Origin: JACQRW01 sp964371935
Lineage (GTDB): Bacteria > Patescibacteriota > Minisyncoccia > Sungbacterales > HO2-52-23
Assembly: GCA_964371935.1 (NCBI GenBank)
Contig: CAYJOT010000001.1
Coordinates: forward strand, 41,495 to 105,494
DNA length: 64,000 nucleotides
Direction: 5' to 3'
Shown: in pieces, positions 58,399 through 64,000 of the stretch
How positions within the stretch are numbered: the stretch's first letter is position 1
Layout: every line of letters begins with the position of its first letter
The notes under the pieces: generated by a model
Told to the model about the DNA's origin: nothing
Seen by the model: only the letters and a program-made list of their open reading frames with translations
Databases searched by the model: none
Translations under genes and position numbers: made by a program

Positions 58399-58908
58399 AT
58401 TCAACGACGTTATCGTATTAATCAACTTATCCGCACCACGCCGATCCGAGTCATTGATGACGAGGGGGCTAATCTGGGCGTGATGGAAACCACTGACGCA
58501 CTTCGTCTTGCCAACGAACGCGGGCTTGACCTTATTGAGATCGCGCCGACCGTGAAGCCGCCTGTGTGCAAGATCATGGACTTTGGCAAGTTCAAGTACG
58601 AGCGAGAAAAGGGAGAACGCGAGCAAGGCAAGAAGCGCAAAGACACGAGCGAGGTCAAGGGCGTGCGCATCGGATTTCTGACCGGCACACACGATCTTGA
58701 GCTGCGCGCCAAAAACATCAAGAAATTCCTTGATGAAGGCCACAAGGTGCGGATCGACATGAAGCTGGTGGGCAGGCAGAAAGCCCACGGCCCGTTCGCG
58801 CTTGAGAAGTTCAACGCGTTTCTGGAGATGATCCCTACGGACTTTACCATAGAGCTCGCCCCAAAGCGCCTGCCGCACGGATTGCTTGCGGTGATAACAA
58901 AAAAATAA
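58399..58908 (+). CDS. infC: Translation initiation factor IF-3 with ATT start
   Basis: A 169-residue IF-3. The family N-terminus (RRYRINQLIRTTPIRVIDDE) begins before the first ATG. The only in-frame start after the TAA at 58384 is ATT at 58399. infC genes of other bacteria start with ATT or AUU-like codons that allow self-regulation, and the same is inferred here. The C-terminal domain includes VKGVRIGFLTGTHDLELRAK. It is followed by rpmI and rplT. Confidence 0.93.
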   Translation: MQRRYRINQLIRTTPIRVIDDEGANLGVMETTDALRLANERGLDLIEIAPTVKPPVCKIMDFGKFKYEREKGEREQGKKRKDTSEVKGVRIGFLTGTHDLELRAKNIKKFLDEGHKVRIDMKLVGRQKAHGPFALEKFNAFLEMIPTDFTIELAPKRLPHGLLAVITKK

Positions 58909-58989
58909 TGCAAATCTACGAATGTATACGAATGCTCCGAATAGATTTCATTCGCGGCATATGCATAGGATTTGCACCATTCGCATTTT

Positions 58990-59172
58990 ATGAGTCGAAA
59001 AGCCGTTCTCAAACGAATCAAATTTACTCGAACCGGAAAAGTGCTCCGCCGCCGCGCCGGACACAATCATTTTAATGCCAAAAAGGGACAGAGCGAGCAG
59101 GGGCGCAAAAAAGGCATGCTGGGTTTTACTCCCGCTCTTGAGAAAAAAATGAGGGCATACGCAAACCAATAA
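58990..59172 (+). CDS. rpmI: 50S ribosomal protein L35
   Basis: A 60-residue basic L35: MSRKAVLKRIKFTRTGKVLR, then RRRAGHNHFNAKKGQ. Start 58990 is chosen by family. It is in the usual infC-rpmI-rplT order. Confidence 0.95.
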   Translation: MSRKAVLKRIKFTRTGKVLRRRAGHNHFNAKKGQSEQGRKKGMLGFTPALEKKMRAYANQ

Positions 59173-59187
59173 GCTTCCAACTTATTT

Positions 59188-59571
59188 ATGACCAGAGTCA
59201 AACGAGGAACCATTGCCCATAAGCGGCGCGAAAAACTTCTCAAATATGCGAAGGGATTTCGCTGGGGGCAAAAAAATAAAGAAAGGCTTGCGCGGCAGGC
59301 ATTGCTGCACGCATGGCCAAACGCATTTGTCGGACGCAAACAAAAGAAACGCAATTTCCGCCGCCTGTGGCAAATAAAAATCGGCGCCGCAACCCGCGCC
59401 CAGGGTATTTCATACAGCGCATTTATCGGCGGGCTTAAAGACAAAAAAATCGAGATAGACCGCAAAATCCTCGCCGAGCTTGCCGAGAACTACGCATCGG
59501 CGTTTCAGAAAATTTTGTTTGTCTCTCATCCTGTGACGGCAGACGAGTGTGCTACTCCAGATACCAGATAA
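59188..59571 (+). CDS. rplT: 50S ribosomal protein L20
   Basis: A 127-residue L20 that binds 23S rRNA early. It begins MTRVKRGTIAHKRREKLLKY, then AKGFRWGQKNKERLARQALL. The final 10 or so residues differ from the usual shorter end. It is the last gene of the operon, convergent with polX. Confidence 0.95.
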   Translation: MTRVKRGTIAHKRREKLLKYAKGFRWGQKNKERLARQALLHAWPNAFVGRKQKKRNFRRLWQIKIGAATRAQGISYSAFIGGLKDKKIEIDRKILAELAENYASAFQKILFVSHPVTADECATPDTR

Positions 59572-59717
59572 GCACTGGTGATGTTGAGCATGTCCTTTTT
59601 TCCCGCCGTTGGTTTTCTGCAATTTGTTTCTTTGTGAAGCTCCTCCTATGACTTCGCCTTTTTCGCTATCCGCGCGAGTTGTTTGTCAAAAGTAACGAAG
59701 CAACCCAGACCGAGCTA

Positions 59718-61571
59718 TCAACGAGATGCGCCATACAAAATGTGATCTATTGCACCACTCATGTTCTCTTTTTTACGAAATTTCAATGCCCGTAAGAATT
59801 CTTTGAGCGGGCGCGTGTTGATGATGTCTTTTTTTTCGGCCCAGCCGCGGCGGGCCTGGGCGATGCCGTATTCGAGAAACTTAAAGTGATCGGCCGCGTG
59901 CGCATCCGAGTCAATCGTCATTTTCACTCCGGCTGCAACGCATTTACGGATGTATTCGTCTTTGAGATCGAGACGTTCGGGCGATGCGTTGATCTCCAGG
60001 ACCGTGCCGGTGCGTTTTGCCGCGGCAATGATCGCGTCAATATCAAGATCAATTGGCTCGCGTTTGTTGATGCGCCTGCCAGTCAGGTGGAAAATAATAT
60101 CTACGTGCGGATTTTCCATGGCGCGGATCACGCGGGCCGTTTGTTCCATACGCGAAAGGCGGAAATGACTGTGCACTGATGCGCCAACCATGTCGAGCCG
60201 GGCAAGCATTGCATCCGCGATGTCGAGCGTACCGTCTTTCATAATATTGACTTCGGCACCGGTAAGCACGGCACAGTTAATTTTTTTCTTCTGCAGCTCT
60301 TTGTTCACTTGTTTGATCTCCATAATTTGCTGCGCGAGCTTTTTCTCATCCAATCCACCAGTCATAGCAAGAGATTTGGTATGGTCCGTAATCGCAATAT
60401 ATTCGAGCCCCGCGTCTGACGCGGCCATTGCCATTTCTTCAATCGAATTATCACCGTCGGTCCAGTCGGTCTGCACCTGTAAATCACCGCGCAATTCACC
60501 ATACCCAATAAGATTCGGCAACCCTATTCCAGACTTAGTCTGGAATAAATCCCGAGATTCCAGACTAAGTCTGGAACGAATTGCTGCAGCATCAATCTCG
60601 CCTGTGTTCTCGCGAAGCTCTGGTTCGATATAGTGAAGCCCGAGTTTTGTATAAATCTCCTCCTCGGTTTTGCCTGCCATCATCTTTGTGCCGTCTTGTC
60701 CGCCTTTGGAGGAAGACATGCCGTACTCATTGAGCTTCCATCCTTTTGTGATGGCAAGCTTGCGGAGCGCCACATTGTGTTCTTTGGATCCGGTAAAATA
60801 ATTCAATGCCGCGCCATAAGATTTTTTAGGCACGATGCGCAAATCCGCATCCAGCCCGTTGGTAAGCCGCACATTAGTTTTGGTCTGCCCATGTCCGTAC
60901 ACATGGCTGATAAATGGCAGCGCAAGAAAACGTTTGGTAACCGCATCCGGCTCTGACGATGCAACCACAATATCAATATCACCGACTGTTTCTTTTCTCC
61001 GGCGTATTGATCCGACAACCATCGCATCCTCGACTTCCGGAAACGAGCGGATCATCTGCTCAAGCGTGCGCGCTTCGGGCAGGATTGAGCCAAGCAGCTT
61101 TCGCCCGCCGGATTTTTTGAGAAATTCAATTCCCTTGAGAATACCCGCCTCCGACTTTTCGCCGAGTCCGGGAAGCGCGCGGATCTTCCCGGCTTTTGCC
61201 GCGGCCTCAAGATCCACAAGATTTTTGATGCGCAACTTCTGCCAGAGCAATTTGATCATCTTGGGCCCCACGCCCTCGACTGCCGCAAGTTCGAAAACCG
61301 CAATCGGATACTTTTGAGAAAGCACCGCGTGCTCGCGAAAATCCCCTTTTCGTAAAAGCTCGTCCAAATGATCCGCGATCCCCTTTCCCACGCCGGGAAT
61401 ATCCGCAAATGCGTCTCTTCCCCTTTCCCGATACAGTCCGGCAAGTTCAGAGCCAAGCAACTCAATGGATTGACCAGCCCGCTCGTACGCGGCCGGCTTA
61501 AAGGCAACGTTCTCCATTTCAAAGAATATCGCCATCTCATGCAATATGTTGGCAATTTCGCGGTTGGTCAT
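59718..61571 (-). CDS. polX: PolX family DNA polymerase/exonuclease with altered PHP site
   Basis: A 617-residue protein with an N-terminal polymerase X domain (VVGSIRRRKETVGDIDIVVA contains the catalytic Asp pair) and a C-terminal PHP domain. The PHP motif that normally reads GDLHxHTxWSDG is GDLQVQTDWTDG, with Gln in both His positions; other ligands (ITDHTKS, DSDAHAADH) are kept. An in-frame palindrome at 60527-60576 lies between the domains. It may act in repair gap-filling. Confidence 0.92.
   Translation of the reverse strand: MTNREIANILHEMAIFFEMENVAFKPAAYERAGQSIELLGSELAGLYRERGRDAFADIPGVGKGIADHLDELLRKGDFREHAVLSQKYPIAVFELAAVEGVGPKMIKLLWQKLRIKNLVDLEAAAKAGKIRALPGLGEKSEAGILKGIEFLKKSGGRKLLGSILPEARTLEQMIRSFPEVEDAMVVGSIRRRKETVGDIDIVVASSEPDAVTKRFLALPFISHVYGHGQTKTNVRLTNGLDADLRIVPKKSYGAALNYFTGSKEHNVALRKLAITKGWKLNEYGMSSSKGGQDGTKMMAGKTEEEIYTKLGLHYIEPELRENTGEIDAAAIRSRLSLESRDLFQTKSGIGLPNLIGYGELRGDLQVQTDWTDGDNSIEEMAMAASDAGLEYIAITDHTKSLAMTGGLDEKKLAQQIMEIKQVNKELQKKKINCAVLTGAEVNIMKDGTLDIADAMLARLDMVGASVHSHFRLSRMEQTARVIRAMENPHVDIIFHLTGRRINKREPIDLDIDAIIAAAKRTGTVLEINASPERLDLKDEYIRKCVAAGVKMTIDSDAHAADHFKFLEYGIAQARRGWAEKKDIINTRPLKEFLRALKFRKKENMSGAIDHILYGASR
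60527..60576. repeat. TTCCAGAC double palindrome, copy 3 (inside polX)
   Basis: Units at 60527-60545 and 60558-60576, with a 12-nt centre. The minus strand reads in frame RLSLESRDLFQTKSG, using one frame of the first unit and a different one of the second. It sits in the linker between the polymerase and PHP domains. Confidence 0.92.
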
Positions 61572-61677
61572 GCGCTTGATTTTGAATCAGTATTTTTTAC
61601 TTCTTTTCCTCCGCCCACTTTTTCCATGCAGCCAAAAGGCGGAATATCTTGGTACGGTTGTACGCATAATCCTAATG

Positions 61678-62043
61678 CTAACCGCGGATCTTCTTGGTGA
61701 TGGCGTTAAAAATAAGGTTAAGCTCTTTTGCTTCTTGCCAGAGAACCCGACATTCTTCGGTAAACTCCGGGCAGGCAACGGCGATCATTCGAAACCAATG
61801 TTTGGATTCGCGGGCCTCTTTTTTAAAAATGCCGATTTTATGCACAAAATCCTTTTTTGATTCGGCATCATCTGCCTCGCAATAGTTTGCGCCAACACTT
61901 GTTCCTGCTCTTACCAACTGGCTGATAATGGAAATTGTCACAACACTCTTTGGGATTTTTTTAGTAAAGAGAATGACCGACTCTCCAAATTTTGCCGTCC
62001 GCTCTTCAAGGTCGTATTGCTTGGGATTTTCTTCATTGGTCAT
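61678..62043 (-). CDS. Four-helix-bundle (23S rRNA IVS-type) protein
   Basis: A 121-residue protein with the family pattern: YDLEERTAKFGESVILFTKK, then SIISQLVRAGTSVGANYCEA, then FVHKIGIFKKEARESKHWF. Such proteins are encoded in intervening sequences of 23S rRNA or are stand-alone in CPR. Function unclear. Confidence 0.88.
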   Translation of the reverse strand: MTNEENPKQYDLEERTAKFGESVILFTKKIPKSVVTISIISQLVRAGTSVGANYCEADDAESKKDFVHKIGIFKKEARESKHWFRMIAVACPEFTEECRVLWQEAKELNLIFNAITKKIRG

Positions 62044-62074
62044 TGGGATTTGATTAGATCAATTAGAAATTAGG

Positions 62075-63148
62075 TCAATTTATGAGCATCTTTTGTCTTC
62101 TTTTTGCCTTCTTCTTATACACCACATGCAGCGGGAAAAATTCGTGATAGCTTTTCTCGTCAAACCACGCGCACTTAAAATTGTAGAGTTTCAAGCCGGT
62201 AAGCCGCGAGAGCGCGAGCGCGTAGAACGTGAGCTGGTTGATCGGCTGCTCTTTTTTGGCAGCTGGCTTATAATCTAAAATGTGTATAGCGCCGTTGCGC
62301 ACCTGCACGATATCAATGTGGCCAGTCAGCGTTTTTTCCAGCGTAAGCGGAATCGTAAACCCCAAGACGCTTTTCATGTGATCCAGATCCTCGGGCGTGA
62401 AGTAGATCGGCACCTCCACCGCGACCGTTACCGAGTCGTTGGCGAGCATAAATCGCTCCAGCGCCTCGTGCCGCTCTTTGTTGTTTTGCACGGCCTGCAA
62501 TGCCAGCCCAGCAAGACGGTTTGCAAAATTATGCTTTTCGCGGATCATGACGCGCTCCATATCAAACTTCGCTTTTACTTCGGACGCGCGTACCCCCTCG
62601 CGAAAGTACTGATGCGGACACTCTACGGACACGTTGTCCAAAAATTCCTTGAGCCGGTACAGAGGCTCGTTTTTAAAGTCCTCTTCAAGCAATAATTCCA
62701 GTTTAGCAGGATGGTAGCGAAATGTATACACCTGGCGGTGGTAGAGGGTAGCGGACACCAGGGTCTGCTGGGGCGTATACAGGCGCATGGCATACTCGCG
62801 CATCCGCCGATAGGTGCACAGTTCGCGATATTCTTCGATCCACTGCCCCACCGTGGACGGGGCCACCGCAAGCCCGTATTTGGCTTTGAGAAGCTTGCAT
62901 GAATTTTCCATGGAGTAGCCAAGATTGTAGTAGGACATGCCGTCGAAGATCACGCGGAGCGGAAAGCTTTTCCCTTTCACCATCTGCGGCGTAAATACTT
63001 TTTTGCAGTCCGCGCAATACCACAGCTGCACGATCTCCATTTTTTTCTCGCGCCGCCCCTTTTTCACGATAGCACTCCCGCTGCAATACGGGCATTTTCC
63101 CTGAACGGAGCCGATGATGGATTTTTTTGGTTTTGTCATGCGTGGCAT
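62075..63148 (-). CDS. Zn-ribbon/HTH protein fused to a PD-(D/E)XK nuclease domain
   Basis: A 357-residue protein. The N-terminus has a zinc ribbon (CPYCSGSAIVKKG, CADCKKVF) and a HTH-like segment (YSMENSCKLLKAKYGLAVAP) as in transposase DNA-binding parts. The C-terminus has a PD-(D/E)XK pattern: GHIDIVQVRNGAIHILDYKP, then QLTFYALALSR, as in Cas4/RecB-type nucleases. No catalytic transposase motif is visible. The fusion suggests a nuclease directed by a mobile-element-like DNA-binding part. Function is inferred. Confidence 0.7.
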   Translation of the reverse strand: MPRMTKPKKSIIGSVQGKCPYCSGSAIVKKGRREKKMEIVQLWYCADCKKVFTPQMVKGKSFPLRVIFDGMSYYNLGYSMENSCKLLKAKYGLAVAPSTVGQWIEEYRELCTYRRMREYAMRLYTPQQTLVSATLYHRQVYTFRYHPAKLELLLEEDFKNEPLYRLKEFLDNVSVECPHQYFREGVRASEVKAKFDMERVMIREKHNFANRLAGLALQAVQNNKERHEALERFMLANDSVTVAVEVPIYFTPEDLDHMKSVLGFTIPLTLEKTLTGHIDIVQVRNGAIHILDYKPAAKKEQPINQLTFYALALSRLTGLKLYNFKCAWFDEKSYHEFFPLHVVYKKKAKRRQKMLIN

Positions 63149-63166
63149 AGATGTGGATAATGGGGC

Positions 63167-63194
63167 TTGACAGATTCTCTTGTTTTGCTATACT
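63167..63194 (+). promoter_or_regulatory. Sigma-70-type promoter for an RNA candidate
   Basis: TTGACA at 63167-63172, a 16-nt spacer and TATACT at 63189-63194. It faces away from the minus-strand nuclease gene. No clear coding frame follows. Confidence 0.7.
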
Positions 63195-63200
63195 AATATT

Positions 63201-63437
63201 GTTTATCAGGCCGCGGCTCCATTTCGATGGAATCGAATCATCAATAACAATCTCGACAATCTCGGGGTTGTTATTGTTTTTATGAGCGGTATAATAAAAG
63301 CGCGGAGCGGTATTGGAGGGTATTGTCGCACGGTTGCGACCACGACCTGATAATTCGCTGATTCGGTTCATATCGAATGGAGTTCGACTCTCCTGCCCCC
63401 CGTGTCAAAGGGTCTCGGCTATGCGCCGGGACTTTTT
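63201..63437 (+). ncRNA. Candidate structured RNA, about 235 nt
   Basis: A region of about 430 nt without a gene lies between the nuclease gene and the surface protein. A promoter, a terminator and complementary segments are seen: CCATTTCGATGGAATCGAAT (63219-63238) is largely complementary to the region at 63358-63380 (GATTCGGTTCATATCGAATG). A T-loop-like GGAGTTCGACTCTCC lies at 63380-63394. No known RNA family was recognised. A second promoter-like TATAAT at 63290-63295 could start a shorter RNA. Confidence 0.5.
63407..63437 (+). terminator. Rho-independent terminator
   Basis: GTCTCGGC and GCCGGGAC form an 8-bp stem with loop TATGC, extended by A-T pairs and a TTTTT run. It ends the RNA candidate. 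Confidence 0.85.
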
Positions 63438-63578
63438 GATTTTCGATTTTGAATTCATTAGTCATTTTTACTTCTCATCTTATGTCACGGGTTTTGGTTA
63501 CTAAATGTCACGGATATACTCAAAAATGGGGGGTATCATTGTATTCGTGACATGGTCCGCCGCGGCGGAGATCGATCT

Positions 63579-64000
63579 TTATGGCGCGGTTTTCGGTGGA
63601 GATCCCGGAGTCGCGGAAGGCGCTGGTTCAGAAGCGGGAACGGGTGCCGGTGAAGGCGTTGTCTCTTCCGGAGCATGGGTTGATTCAGGTGCCACAGGCG
63701 TGGTTGATGACGCGGCTACGGTGTCATTCTGAGGCGGAGCCGAAGAATCTCCAGATCCTTCGCTCCCGCTCAGGATGACAGGAGAAACTCCGCACGCGCC
63801 GGGCTCGCTGACCACGGCGCCATTGCGGATCTTTACGCAATAGGGCGTGCCACCTGTTTCGTCGTAAAGCGTAATGCCGGACGGCTTGCTTGCCGAGCCC
63901 ACGGTGAGTCTTTGTGTAACAATTTCATCCGTAATAATCTTCACCGCCATCAGCGTCCCTCCCTCATCAATACTCCAATTACCCAATGATGATGCGATTC
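63579..64000 (-). CDS. C-terminal part of a surface-type protein, partial
   Basis: The frame is open to the right edge, so the N-terminus is outside the window. It contains DEIVTQRLTVGSASKPSGIT and a segment TPYCVKIRNGAVV, as in CPR surface or pilin-like repeats, and then a Pro/Ser/Ala-rich tail. A GTCATCCTGA-type palindrome (63723-63779) encodes VILSGSEGSGDSS within the tail. Function unknown; likely an extracellular protein. Confidence 0.55.
   Translation of the reverse strand, partial: IASSLGNWSIDEGGTLMAVKIITDEIVTQRLTVGSASKPSGITLYDETGGTPYCVKIRNGAVVSEPGACGVSPVILSGSEGSGDSSAPPQNDTVAASSTTPVAPESTHAPEETTPSPAPVPASEPAPSATPGSPPKTAP
63723..63779. repeat. GTCATCCTGA-type palindrome, copy 4 (inside a surface gene)
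   Basis: Begins GTCATTCTGAGGCGGAGCCG and ends CTCCCGCTCAGGATGAC. It is read in frame on the minus strand as VILSGSEGSGDSSAPPQND. It lies in a low-complexity tail. Confidence 0.85.

Noticed and set aside
59572..59717. Terminator or gene between rplT and polX
   Set aside because: No clear GC-rich hairpin with a T run and no coding frame was found.
1..64000. CRISPR array linked to the Cas2-like gene
   Set aside because: No series of equally spaced direct repeats was seen anywhere, and no other cas genes are present.

Overview
The window most likely comes from a Candidate Phyla Radiation bacterium (Patescibacteria, Parcubacteria-like). This is inferred from several traits: compact genes, an S10-spc ribosomal operon in which rplO directly follows rpsE with no rpmD (L30), zinc-ribbon tails on small ribosomal proteins, separate genes for the ComEC channel and its hydrolase-like domain, many small toxin-antitoxin genes, a CPR-style PolX with altered PHP metal ligands, and a tRNA without encoded CCA. 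No rRNA, CRISPR array or prophage was seen.

Layout. 1-2833 (minus): a decayed kinase-like fragment, a PIN toxin-antitoxin pair, map, adk and a HicAB pair. 2881-22526 (minus): secY and a nearly complete spc-S10-str ribosomal region from rplO to rpsL, including tuf and fusA. The str part is broken up on both sides of fusA by accessory islands: an AbrB/PIN remnant, a frameshifted IS1595-type element, DUF5678/retropepsin modules and Phd-like genes. rplP carries a 100-N gap flanked by an identical 55-bp overlap and is intact once the overlap is merged. 22660-27696: M50 protease, rpmB, pepA, tRNA-Pro, a PilB/GspE ATPase and a cysteine-rich anchored protein. 27700-27970: two adjacent RNA candidates sharing a 14-nt perfect complement. 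27969-36680: argG-argH, a GNAT enzyme, a PIN pair, an AdK-like kinase, a split ComEC, and a decayed ABC exporter. 36832-47863 (mostly minus): an XRE regulator, cobO-nrdJ, a Cas2/PaaX-like gene flanked by 38-bp palindromes, ftsA-ftsZ, ybeY, yqeY, rpsU, HIT, a HisRS-like protein and lepB. 47901-64000: pth, a further DUF5678/retropepsin pair, ileS, argS, SIMPL, smpB-tmRNA, GIY-YIG, a broken Panacea pair, infC-rpmI-rplT, polX, an IVS protein, a Zn-ribbon/HTH-PD-(D/E)XK fusion, another RNA candidate and the C-terminus of a surface-type protein.

How it fits together. Most of the window is translation machinery plus cell division (ftsA, ftsZ), protein export (secY, lepB), DNA uptake (comEC, PilB-like ATPase) and nucleotide metabolism (nrdJ with its own cobalamin adenosyltransferase, two adenylate-kinase-like proteins). 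argG and argH would only convert citrulline to arginine, so the precursor is probably scavenged.

The most unusual layer is repetitive DNA. (1) A double palindrome of TTCCAGACTAAGTCTGGAA lies in frame inside pepA and polX and supplies the rpsE stop codon. (2) A GTCATCCTGA-type palindrome lies in frame inside argS and a surface protein and supplies the rpsU stop. (3) A 38-bp TACCAAAA...TTTTGGTA palindrome flanks the Cas2/PaaX-like gene on both sides and occurs alone elsewhere. (4) Spacers in the ribosomal operon are imperfect hairpins built from repeated short words, and similar word repeats occur inside ileS. Together with three copies (two whole, one decayed) of a DUF5678 plus retropepsin-like two-gene module, these are the best candidates for undescribed biology. 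Family assignments are from motif recognition only; no searches were run.
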